DNA of 64,000 nt from Cinclus cinclus (lineage: Eukaryota > Chordata > Aves > Passeriformes > Cinclidae). Position 1 is the first letter of the stretch; every line of letters begins with the position of its first letter. Where the stretch lies: NCBI RefSeq assembly GCF_963662255.1, contig NW_026912157.1, forward strand, positions 305,001 to 369,000. The letters are read 5' to 3'. The notes under the pieces were generated by a model. The model had not been told where the DNA came from. It saw only the letters and a list, made by a program, of their open reading frames with translations, and did not search any database. A program made the position numbers and the translations under genes. Of this stretch, positions 37,636 to 50,100 are shown piece by piece.

Positions 37636-38964
37636 CTCCCAGACCAAAGCTGCCCCCTCCTCCAAACCTGGCTGCCATCGGAGGCCCAAACGCGCCCTAC
37701 AAAATGACATCTGCCAAGTGGGCTCTTGAGTTTGGCTTTCTGGGGAAAAGTGCCTCCTTTCGGAGTCAACTTGCCTGCGGCCCATGCAGGGCTTTTGCCT
37801 ACAAAAATTCCATAAGGACGAGGATTTCTCCCAGACCAAAGCTGCCCCCTCCTCCAAACCTGGCTGCCATCGGAGGCCCAAACGTGCCCTACAAAATGAC
37901 ATCTGCCAAGTGGGCTCTTGAGTTTGGCTTCTTGGGTGGAAGTACCTCCTTTCAAAGCCAACTTGCCTGCGGCCCGTCCTGGGATTTGCCTACAAAAATT
38001 CCATAAGGACGAGGATTTCTCCCAGACCAAAGCTGCCCCCTCCTCCAAACCTGGCTGCCATCGGAGGCCCAAACTCGCCCCACAAAATGACACCTGCATT
38101 GAGGGTTCTTGAGTTTGGCTTCTTGGGGAAAAGTGCCTCCTTTCGGAGTCAACTTGCCGGCGGCCCATGCAGGGCTTTTGCCTACAAAAATTCCAGAAGG
38201 ACGAGGATTTCTCCCAGACCAAAGCTGCCCCCTCCTCCAAACCTGGCTGCCATCGGAGGCCCAAACGTGCCCTACAAAATGACACCTGCCAAGTGGGCTC
38301 TTGAGTTTGGCTTCTTGGGTGGAAGTGCCTCCTTTCAAAGCCAACTTGCCTGCGTCCCGTCCTGGGCTTTTGCCTACAAAAATTCCATAAGGACGAGGAT
38401 TTCTCCCAGACCAAAGCTGCCCCCTCCTCCAAACCTGGCTGCCATCGGAGGCCCAAACGCGCCCTACAAAATGACATCTGCCAAGTGGGCTCTTGAGATT
38501 GGCTTCTTGCGTAAAAGTGCCTCCTTTCAAAGCCAACTTGCCTAACTAGCCTGCGGCCCGTGCTGGGATTTAGACTACAACAATTCCATAAGGACGAGGA
38601 TTTCTCCCAGACCAAAGCTGCCCCCTCCTCCAAACCTGGCTGCCATCGGAGGCCCAAACGCGCCCCACAAAATGACATCTGCATTGAGGGTTCTTGAGTT
38701 TGGCTTCTTGGGGAAAAGTGCCTCCTTTCAAAGCCAACTTGCCTAACTTGCCTGCGGCCCGTCCTGGGCTTTTGCCTCCAAAAATTCCAGAAAGACGAGG
38801 ATTTCTCCCAGGCCAAAGCTGCCCCCTCCTCCAAACCTGGCTGCCATCGGAGGCCCAAACGTGCCCTACAAAATGACACCTGTCAAGTGGGCTCTTGAGT
38901 TTGGCTTCTTGGGGAAATGTGACTCCTTTCAAAACCAACTTGCCTGTGTCCCGTCCCGGGCTTT
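37636..38964. repeat. 1.3-kb block repeated at 1,944-bp offset, copy B
   Basis: This is the partner of 35692-37020. It differs by a handful of changes, for example GGCTTCTTGGGG and TTGCCGGCGG near 38120-38160, where copy A has GGCTTCCTGGGG and TTGCCTGCGG. About 600 bases of other monomers separate the two shared segments. Confidence 0.8.
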
Positions 38965-38999
38965 AGCTACAAAAATTCCATAAGAACGAGGATTCCTCC

Positions 39000-41900
39000 C
39001 AGACCAAAGCTGCACCCTCCTCCAAACCTGGCTGCCATCGGAGGCCCAAACGTGCCCTACAAAATGACATCTGCCAAGTGGGCTCTTGAGTTTGGCTTCT
39101 TGGGGTAAAGTGACTCCTTTCAAAGCCAACTTGCCTGCGGCCCGTCCTGGGCTTTTGCCTACAAAAATTCCATAAGGACGAGGATTTCTCCCAGACCAAA
39201 GCTGCCCCCTCCTCCAAACCTGGCTGCCATCAGAGGCCCAAACACGCCCTACAAAATGACATCTGCCAAGTGGGCTCTTGAGTTTGGCTTCTTGCGGAAA
39301 AGTGCCTCCTTTCAAAGCCAACTTGCCTAACTAGCCTGCAGCCCATTCTGGGCTTTTGCCTACAAAAATTCCATAAGGACGAGGATTTCTCCCAGACCAA
39401 AGCTGCCCCCTCCTCCAAACCTAGCTGCCATCGGTGGCCCAAACGCGCCCGACAAAATGACATCTGCCAAGTGGGCTCCTGAGTTTGGCTTCTTGGGGGA
39501 AAGTGCCTCCTTTCAAAGCCAACTTGCCTGCGGCCCGTGCTGGGTTTTAGACTACAAAAATTCCATAAGGACGAGGATTTCTCCCAGACCAAAGCTGCCC
39601 CCTCCTCCAAACCTGGCTGCCATCGGAGGCCCAAACGTGCCCTACAAAATGACATCTGCCAAGTGGGCTCTTCAGTTTGGCTTCTTGGGTGGAAGTGCCT
39701 CCTTTCAAAGCCAACTTGCCTGCGGCCCGTCCTGGGCTTTTGCCTACAAAAATTCCAGAAGGACGAGGATTTCTCCCAGACCAAAGCTGCCCCCTCCTCC
39801 AAACCTGGCTGCCATCGGAGGCCCAAACGCGCCCTACAAAATGACATCTGCCAAGTGGGCTCTTGAGTTTGGCTTCTTGGGGGAAAGTGCCTCCTATCAA
39901 AGCCAACTTGCCTGCGTCCCGTCCTGGGCTTTTGCCTACAAAAATTCCATAAGAACGAGGATTTCCCCCAGACCAAAGCTGCCCCCTCCTCCAAACCTGG
40001 CTGCCATCGGAGGCCCAAACGCGCCCTAGAAAATGACATCTGCATTGTGGGTTCTTGAGTTTGGCTTCTTGGGGAAAAGTGCCTCCTTTCGGAGCCAACT
40101 TGCCTAACTTGCCTGCGGCCCGTCCTGGGCTTTTGCCTACAAAAATTCCATAAGGACGAGGATTTCTCCCAGACCAAAGCTGCCCCCTCCTCCAAACCTG
40201 GCTGCCATCGGAGGCCCAAACGCGCCCTACAAAATGACATCTGCCAAGTGGGCTCTTGAGTTTGGCTTCTTGGGGAAAAGTGCCTCCTTTCAAAGCCAAC
40301 TTGCCTAACTTGCCTGCGGCCCATCCTGGGCTTTTGCCTCCAAAAATTCCAGAAGGACGAGGATTTCTCCCAGGCCAAAGCTGCCCCCTCCTCCAAACCT
40401 GGCTGCCATCGGAGGCCCAAACGTGCCCTACAAAATGACACCTGCCAAGTGGGCTCTTGAGTTTGGCTTCTTGGGAAAAAGTGACTCCTTTCAAAACCAA
40501 CTTGCCTGTGTCCCGTCCCGGGCTTTTGCTACAAAAATTCCATAAGGACGAGGATTTCTCCCAGACCAAAGCTGCCCCCTCCTCCAAACCTGGCTGCCAT
40601 CGGAGGCCCAAACGCGCCCCACAAAATGACATCCGCATTGAGGGTTCTTCAGTTTGGCTTCTTGGGGAAAAGTGCCTCCTTTCGGGGCCAACTTGCCTAA
40701 CTTGCCTGCGGCCCGTCCTGGGCTTTTGCCTCCAAAAATTCCATAAGGACGAGGATTTCTTCCAGGCCAAAGCTGCCCCCTCCTCCAAACCTGGCTGCCA
40801 TCAGAGGCCCAAACGCGCCCTACAAAATGACACCTGCCAAGTGGGCTCTTGAGTTTGGCTTCTTGGGGAAAAGTGACTCCTTTCAAAACCAACGTGCCTG
40901 TGTCCCGTCCCGGGCTTTTGCTACAAAAATTCCACAAGGACGAGGATTTCTCCCAGACCAAAGCTGCCCCATCCTCCAAACCTGGCTGCCATCGGAGGCC
41001 CAAACGTGCCCTACAAAATGACATCTGCCAAGTGGGCTCTTGAATTTGGCTTCTTGGGTGGAAGTGCCTCCTTTCAAAGCCAACTTGCCTGCGGCCCGTC
41101 CTGGGCTTTTGCCTACAAAAATTCCATAAGGACGAGGATTTCTCCCAGACCAAAGCTGCCCCCTCCTCCAAACCTGGCTGCCATCGGAGGCCCAAACGTG
41201 CCCTACAAAATGACACCTGCCAAGTGGGCTCTTGAGTTTGGCTTCTTGGGTGGAAGTGCCTCCTTTCAAAGCCAACTTGCCTGCGGCACGTCCTGGGCTT
41301 GTGCCTACAAAAATTCCATAAGGACGAGGATTTCTCCCAGACCAAAGCTGCCCCCTCCTCCAAACATGGCTGCCATTGGAGGCCCAAACGCGCCCTACAA
41401 AATGACATCTGCCAAGTGGGCTCTTGAGTTTGGCTTCTTGGGGGAAAGTGCCTCCTTTCAAAGCCAACTTGCCTAACTAGCCTGCGGTCCGTTCTGGGCT
41501 TTAGACTACAAAAATTCCATAAGGACGAGGATTTCTCCCAGACCAAAGCTGCCCCCTCCTCCAAACCTGCCTGCCATCAGAGGCCCAAATGCGCCCCACA
41601 AAATGACATCTGCCAAGTGGGCTCTTGAGTTTGGCTTCTTGGGGAAAAGTGCCTCCTTTCGGAGCCAACTTGCCTAACTTGCCTGCGGCCCGTCCTGGGC
41701 TTTTGCCTCCAAAAATTCCAGAAGGACGAGGATTTCTCCCAGACCAAAGCTGCCCCCTCCTCCAAACCTGGCTGCCATCGGAGGCCCAAACGCGCCCCAC
41801 AAAATGACACCTGCATTGAGGGTTCTTGAGTTTGGCTTCCTGGGGAAAAGTGCCTCCTTTCGGAGTCAACTATCCTGCGGCACATGCAGGGCTTTTGCCT

Positions 41901-43500
41901 ACAAAAATTCCAGAAGGACGAGGATTTCTCCCAGACCAAAGCTGCCCCAGCCTCCAAACCTGGCTGCCATCGGAGGCCCAAACGTGCCCTACAAAATGAC
42001 ACCTGCCAAGTGGGCTCTTGAGTTTGGCTTCTTGGGTGGAAGTGCCTCCTTTCAAAGCCAACTTGCCTGCGGCCGGTCCTGGGCTTTTGCCTACAAAAAT
42101 TCCATAAGGACGAGGATTTCTCCCAGACCACAGCTGCCCCCTCCTCCAAACCTGGCTGCCATCGGAGGCCCAAACGCGCCCTACAAAATGACATCTGCCA
42201 AGTGGGCTCTTGAGATTGGCTTCTTGCGGAAAAGTGCCTCCTTTCAAAGCCAACTTGCCTAACTAGCCTGCGGCCCGTGCTGGGCTTTAGACTACAAAAA
42301 TTCCATAAGGACGAGGATTTCTCCCAGACCAAAGCTGCCCCCTCCTCCAAACCTGGCTGCCATCAGAGGCCCAAACGCGCCCCACAAAATGACATCTGCC
42401 AAGTGGGCTCTTGAGTTTGGCTTCTTGGGGAAAAGTGCCTCCTTTCGGAGCCAACTTGCCTAACTTGCCGGCGGCCCGTCCTGGGCTTTTGCCTCCAAAA
42501 ATTCCAGAAGGACGAGGATTTCTCCCAGACCAAAGCTGCCCCCTCCTCCAAACCTGGCTGCCATCGGAGGCCCAAACGCGCCCCACAAAATGACACCTGC
42601 ATTGAGGGTTCTTGAGTTTGGCTTCCTGGGGAAAAGTGCCTCCTTTCGGAGTCAACTTGCCTGCGGCACGTCCTGGGCTTTTGCCTACAAAAATTCCAGA
42701 AGGACGAGGATTTCTCCCAGACCAAAGCTGCCCCCTCCTCCAAACCTGGCTGCCATCGGAGGCCCAAACGTGCCCTACAAAATGACACCTGCCAAGTGGG
42801 CTCTTGAGTTTGGCTTCTTGGGTGGAAGTGCCTCCTTTCAAAGCCAACTTGCCTGCGGCCCGTCCTGGGCTTTTGCCTACAAAAATTCCATAAGGACGAG
42901 GATTTCTCCCAGACCAAAGCTGCCCCCTCCTCCAAACCTGGCTGCCATCGGAGGCCCAAACGCGCCCTACAAAATGACATCTGCCAAGTGGGCTCTTGAG
43001 ATTGGCTTCTTGCGGAAAAGTGCCTCCTTTCAAAGCCAACTTGCCTAACTAGCCTGCAGCCCATTCTGGGCTTTTGCCTACAAAAATTCCATACGGACGA
43101 GGATTCCTCCCAGACCAAAGCTGCCCCCTCCTCCAAACCTAGCTGCCATCGGTGGCCCAAACGCGCCCTACAAAATGACATCTGCCAAGTGGGCTCCTGA
43201 GTTTGGCTTCTTGGGGGAAAGTGCCTCCTTTCGGAGCCAACTTGCCTGCAGCCCGTGCTGGGCTTTAGACTACAAAAATTCCATAAGGACGAGGATTTCT
43301 CCCAGACCAAAGCTGCCCCCTCCTCCAAACCTGGCTGCCATCGGAGGCCCAAACGCGCCCCACAAAATGACATCTGCATTGAGGGTTCTTGAGTTTGGCT
43401 TCTTGGGGAAAAGTGCCTCCTTTCGGAGCCAACTTGCCTAACTTGCCTGCGGCCCTTCGTGGGCTTTTGCCTCCAAAAATTCCAGAAGGACGAGGATTTC
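39000..43500. repeat. Satellite stretch without a clear higher-order copy
   Basis: The ordinary monomers here contain all the usual subtypes. I found only local repetition, mainly 41.6-42.3 kb against 42.4-43.1 kb at offset 786. Two units (near 41590 and 42382) join CGCCCCACAAAATG to the CTGCCAAGTGGG start, whereas CCCCAC is mostly followed by CTGCATTGAGGG, so these look like hybrid monomers. No unique sequence is present. Confidence 0.6.
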
Positions 43501-46500
43501 TCCCAGACCAAAGCTGCCCCCTCCTCCAAACCTGGCTGCCATCGAGGCCCGAACGCGCCCTACAAAATGACATCTGCCAAGTGGGCTCTTGAGTTTGGCT
43601 TCCTGGGGAAAAGTGCCTCCTTTCGGAGTCAACTTGCCTGCGGCCCATGCAGGGCTTTTGCCGACAAAAATTCCATAAGGACGGGGATTTCTCCCAGACC
43701 AAAGCTGCCCCCTCCTCCAAACCTGGCTGCCATCGGAGGCCCAAACGCGCCCTACAAAATGACATCTGCCAAGTGGGCTCTTGAGTTTGGCTTCTTGGGG
43801 AAAAGTGCTTCCTTTCGGAGCCAAAATGCCTAACTTGCCTGCGGCCCGTCCTGGGCTTTTGAGTACAAAAATTCCATAAGGACGAGGATTTCTCCCAGAC
43901 CAAAGCTGCCCCCTCCTCCAAACCTGGCTGCCATCAGAGGCCCAAACGCGCCCTACAAAAGGACATCTGCATTGCGGGTTCTTGAGTTTGGCTTCTTGGG
44001 GAAAAGTGCCTCCTTTCAAAACCAACATGCCTAACTTGCCTGCGGCCCGTCCTGGGCTTTTGCCTACAAAAATTCCATAAGTACAAGGATTTCTCCCAGA
44101 CCAAAGCTGCCCCCTCCTCCAAACCTGGCTGCCATCGGAGGCCCAAACGCGCCCTATAAAATGACATCTGCCAAGTGGGCTCTTGAGTTTGGCTTCTTGG
44201 GGAAAAGTGCCTCCTTTCGGAGTCAACTTGCCGGCGGCCCATGCAGGGCTTTTGCCTACAAAAATTCCAGAAGGACGAGGATTTCTCCCAGACCAAAGCT
44301 GCCCCCTCCTCCAAACCTGGCTGCCATCGGAGGCCCAAACGTGCCCTACAAAATGACATCTGCCAAGTGGGCTCTTGAGTTTGGCTTCTTGGGTGGAAGT
44401 GCCTCCTTTCAAAGCCAACTTGCCTGCGGCCCGTCCTGGGCTTTTGCCTACAAAAATTCCATAAGGACGAGGATTTCTCCCAGACCAAAGCTGCCCCCTC
44501 CTCCAAACCTGGCTGCCATCGGAGGCCCAAACGCGCCCTACAAAATGACATCTGCCAAGTGGGCTCTTGAGTTTGGCTTCTTGGGTGGAAGTATCTCCTT
44601 TCAAAGACAACTTGCCTGCGGCCCGTGCTGGGCTTTTGCCTACAAAAATTCCATAAGGACGAGGATTTCTCCCAGACCAAAGCTGCCCCCTCCTCCAAAC
44701 CTGGCTGCCATCGGAGGCCCAAACGCGCCCTACAAAATTACATCTGCCAAGTGGGCTCCTGAGTTTGGCTTCTTGGGGGAAAGTGCCTCCTTTCAAAGCC
44801 AACTTGCCTGCAGCCCGTGCTGGGCTTTAGACTACAAAAATTCCATAAGGACGAGGATTTCTCCCAGACCAAAGCTGCCCCCTCCTCCAAACCTGGCTGC
44901 CATCGGAGGCCCAAACGCGCCCCACAAAATGACATCTGCATTGAGGGTTCTTGAGTTTGGCTTCTTGGGGAAAAGTGCCTCCTTTCGGAGCCAACTTGCC
45001 TAACTTGCCTGCGGCCCGTCCTGGGCTTTTGCTACAAAAATTCCAGAAGGACGAGGATTTCTCCCAGACCAAAGCTGCCCCCTCCTCCAAACCTGGCTGC
45101 CATCGGAGGCCCAAACGCGCCCTACAAAATGACACCTGCCAAGTGGGCTCTTGAGTTTGGCTTCTTGGGGAAAAGTGCCTCCTTTCAAAGCCAACTTGCC
45201 TAACTTGCCTGCGGCCCATGCGGGGTTTTTGCCTACAAAAATTCCATAAGGACGAGGATTTCTCCCAGACCAAAGCTGCCCCCTCCTCCAAACCTGGCTG
45301 ACATCGGAGGCCCAAACGCGCCCTACAAAATGACACCTGCCAAGTGGGCTCTTGAGTTTGGCTTCTTGGGGTAAAGTGACTCCTTTCAAAACCAACTTGC
45401 CTGCGTCCCGTCCCGGGCTTTTGCTAAAAAAATTCCATAAGGACGAGGATTCCTCCCAGACCAAAGCTGCCCCCTCCTCCAAACCTGGCTGCCATCGGAG
45501 GCCCAAACGCGCCCTACAAAATGACATCTGCCAAGTGGGCTCTTGAGTTTGGCTTTCTGGGGAAAAGTGCCTCCTTTCGGACTCAACTTGCCTGCGGCCC
45601 ATGCAGGGCTTTTGCCTACAAAAATTCCATAAGGACGAGGATTTCTCCCAGACCAAAGCAGCCCCCTCCTCCAAACCTGGCTGTCATCGGAGGCCCAAAC
45701 GCGCCCTACAAAATGACACCTGCCAAGTGGGCTCTTGAGTTTGGCTTCTTGGGTGGAAGTACCTCCTTTCAAAGCCAACTTGCCTGCGGCCCGTCCTGGG
45801 CTGTTGCCTACAAAAATTCCATAAGGACGAGGATTCCTCCCAGACCAAAGCTGCCCCCTCCTCCAAACCTGGCTGCCATCGGAGGCCCAAACGCGCCCTA
45901 CAAAATGACATCTGCCAAGTGGGCTCTTGAGTTTGGCTTCTTGGGGAAAAGTGCCTCCTTTCAAAGCCAACTTGCCTAACTAGCCTGCGGCCCGTGCTGG
46001 GCTTTAGACTACAAAAATTCCATAAGGACGAGGATTTCTCCCAGACCAAAGCTGCCCCCTCCTCCAAACCTGGCTGCCATCGGAGGACCAAACGCGCCCT
46101 ACAAAATGACACCTGCATTGAGGGCTCTTGATTTTGGCTTCCTGGGGAAAAGTGCCTCCCTTCGGAGTCAACTTGCCAGCGGCCCATGCAGGGCTTTTGC
46201 CTACAAAAATTCCAGAAGGACGAGGATTCCTCCCAGACCAAAGCTGCCCCCTCCTCCAAACCTGGCTGCCATCGGAGGCCCAAACGTGCCCTACAAAATG
46301 ACATCTGCCAAGTGGGCTCTTGAGTTTGGCTTCTTGGGTGGAAGTGCCTCCTTTCAAAGCCAACTTGCCTGCAGCCCGCGCTGGGTTTTAGACTACAAAA
46401 ATTCCATAAGGACGAGGATTTCTCCCAGACCAAAGCTGCCCCCTCCTCCAAACCTGGCTGCCATCGGAGGCCCAAACGTGCCCTACAAAATGACATCTGC

Positions 46501-47170
46501 CTAGTGGGCTCTTGAGTTTGGCTTCTTGGGGGAAAGTGCCTCCTTTCAAAGCCAACTTGCCTGCGGCCCGTCCTGGGATTTGCCTACAAAAATTCCATAA
46601 GGACGAGGATTTCTCCCAGACCAAAGCTGCCCCCTCCTCCAAACCTGGCTGCCATCGGAGGCCCAAACGCGCCCCACAAAATGACACCTGCATTGAGGGT
46701 TCTTGAGTTTGGCTTCCTGGGGAAAAGTGCCTCCTTTCGGAGTCAACTTGCCGGCGGCCCATGCAGGGCTTTTGCCTACAAAAATTCCATAAGGACGAGG
46801 ATTTCTCCCAGACCAAAGCTGCCCCCTCCTCCAAACCTGGCTGCCATCGGAGGCCCAAACGTGCCCTACAAAATGACACCTGCCAAGTGGGCTCTTGAGT
46901 TTGGCTTCTTGGGTGGAAGTGCCTCCTTTCAAAGCCAACTTGCCTGCGTCCCGTCCTGGGCTTTTGCCTACAAAAATTCCATAAGGACGAGGATTTCTCC
47001 CAGACCAAAGCTGCCCCCTCCTCCAAACCTGGCTGCCATCGGAGGCCCAAACGCGCCCTACAAAATGACATCTGCCAAGTGGGCTCTTGAGTTTGGCTTC
47101 TTGCGGAAAAGTGCCTCCTTTCAAAGCCAACTTGCCTAACTAGCCTGCGGCCCGTGCTGGGCTTTAGACT

Positions 47171-50100
47171 ACAAAAATTCCATAAGGACGAGGATTTCTC
47201 CCAGACCAAAGCTGCCCCCTCCTCCAAACCTGGCTGCCATCGGAGGCCCAAACGCGCCCCACAAAATGACATCTGCATTGAGGGTTCTTGAGTTTGGCTT
47301 GTTGGGGAAAAGTGCCTCCTTTCAAAGCCAACTTGCCTAACTTTCCTGCGGCCCGTCCTGGGCTTTTGCCTACAAAAATTCCAGAAGGACGAGGATTTCT
47401 CCCAGACCAAAGCTGCCCCCTCCTCCAAACCTGGCTGCCATCGGAGGCCCAAACGTGCCCTACAAAATGACACCTGTCAAGTGGGCTCTTGAGTTTGGCT
47501 TCTTGGGGAAATGTGACTCCTTTCAAAACCAACTTGCCTGTGTCCCGTCCCAGGCTTTTGCTACAAAAATTCCATAAGGACGAGGATTCCTCCCAGACCA
47601 AAGCTGCCCCCTCCTCCAAACCTGGCTGCCATCGGAGGCCCAAACGTGCCCTACAAAATGACATCTGCCAAGTGGGCTCTTGAGTTTGGCTTCTTGGGTG
47701 GAAGTGCCTCCTTTCAAAGCCAACTTGCCTGCAGCCCGTGCTGGGTTTTAGACTACAAAAATTCCATAAGGACGAGGATTTCTCCCAGACCAAAGCTGCC
47801 CCCTCCTCCAAACCTGGCTGCCATCGGAGGCCCAAACGTGCCCTACAAAATGACATCTGCCAAGTGGGCTCTTGAGTTTGGCTTCTTGGGTGGAAGTACC
47901 TCCTTTCAAAGCCAACTTGCCTGCGGCCCGTCCTGGGATTTGCCTACAAAAATTCCAGAAGGACGAGGATTTCTCCCAGACCAAAGCTGCCCCCTCCTCC
48001 AAACCTGGCTGCCATCGGAGGCCCAAACGCGCCCCACAAAATGACACCTGCATTGAGGGTTCTTGAGTTTGGCTTCCTGGGGAAAAGTGCCTCCTTTCGG
48101 AGTCAACTTGCCTGCGGCCCATGCAGGGCTTTTGCCTACAAAAATTCCATAAGGACGAGGATTTCTCCCAGACCAAAGCTGCCCCCTCCTCCAAACCTGG
48201 CTGCCATCGGAGGCCCAAACGTGCCCTACAAAATGACACCTGTCAAGTGGGCTCTTGAGTTTGGCTTCTTGGGGAAATGTGACTCCTTTCAAAACCAACT
48301 TGCCTGTGTCCCGTCCCAGGCTTTTGCTACAAAAATTCCATAAGGACGAGGATTCCTCCCAGACCAAAGCTGCCCCCTCCTCCAAACCTGGCTGCCATCG
48401 GAGGCCCAAACGTGCCCTACAAAATGACATCTGCCAAGTGGGCTCTTGAGTTTGGCTTCTTGCGGAAAAGTGCCTCCTTTCAAAGCCAACTTGCCTAACT
48501 AGCCTGCGGCCCGTGCTGGGCTTTAGACTACAAAAATTCCATAAGGACGAGGATTTCTCCCAGACCAAAGCTGCCCCCTCCTCCAAACCTGGCTGCCATC
48601 GGAGGCCCAAACGCGCCCTACAAAATGACATCTGCCAAGTGGGCTCTTGAGTTTGGCTTCTTGCGGAAAAGTGCCTCCTTTCAAAGCCAACTTGCCTAAC
48701 TAGCCTGCGGCCCGTGCTGGGCTTTAGACTACAAAAATTCCATAAGGACGAGGATTTCTCCCAGACCAAAGCTGCCCCCTCCTCCAAACCTGGCTGCCAT
48801 CGGAGGCCCAAACGCGCCCCACAAAATGACATCTGCATTGAGGGTTCTTGAGTTTGGCTTCTTGGGGAAAAGTGCCTCCTTTCAAAGCCAACTTGCCTAA
48901 CTTGCCTGCGGCCCGTCCTGGGCTTTTGCCTCCAAAAATTCCAGAAGGACGAGGATTTCTCCCAGGCCAAAGCTGTCCCCTCCTCCAAACCTGGCTGCCA
49001 TCGGAGGCCCAAACGTGCCCTACAAAATGACACCTGTCAAGTGGGCTCTTGAGTTTGGCTTCTTGGGGAAATGTGACTCCTTTCAAAACCAACTTGCCTG
49101 TGTCCCGTCCCAGGCTTTTGCTACAAAAATTCCATAAGGACGAGGATTCCTCCCAGACCAAAGCTGCCCCCTCCTCCAAACCTGGCTGCCATCGGAGGCC
49201 CAAACGTGCCCTACAAAATGACATCTGCCAAGTGGGCTCTTGAGTTTGGCTTCTTGGGTGGAAGTGCCTCCTTTCAAAGCCAACTTGCCTGCAGCCCGTG
49301 CTGGGTTTTAGACTACAAAAATTCCATAAGGACGAGGATTTCTCCCAGACCAAAGCTGCCCCCTCCTCCAAACCTGGCTGCCATCGGAGGCCCAAACGTG
49401 CCCTACAAAATGACATCTGCCAAGTGGGCTCTTGAGTTTGGCTTCTTGGGTGGAAGTGCCTCCTTTCAAAGCCAACTTGCCTGCGGCCCGTCCTGGGCTT
49501 TTGCCTCCAAAAATTCCATAAGGACGAGGATTTCTCCCAGACCAAAGCTGCCCCCTCCTCCAAACCTGGCTGCCATCGGAGGCCCAAACGCGCCCTACAA
49601 AATGACATCTGCCAAGTGGGCTCCTGAGTTTGGCTTCTTGCGGAAAAGTGCCTCCTTTCAAAGCCAACTTGCCTAACTAGCCTGCGGCCCATTCTGGGCT
49701 TTTACCTACAAAAATTCCATAAGGACGAGGATTTCTCCCAGAACAAAGCTGCCCCCTCCTCCAAACCTGGCTGCCATCGGAGGCCCAAACGCGCCCTACA
49801 AAATGACATCTGCCAAGTGGGCTCTTGAGTTTGGCTTCTTGGGGGAAAGTGCCTCCTTTCAAAGCCAACTTGCCTGCGTCCCGTCCTGGGCTTTTGCCTA
49901 CAAAAATTCCATAAGAACGAGGATTTCTCACAGACCAAAGCTGCCCCCTCCTCCAAACCTGGCTGCCATCGGAGGCCCAAACGCGCCCTACAAAATGACA
50001 TCTGCATTGTGGGTTCTTGAGTTTGGCTTCTTGGGGAAAAGTGCCTCCTTTCGGAGCCAACTTGCCTAACTTGCCTGCGGCCCGTCCTGGGCTTTTGAGT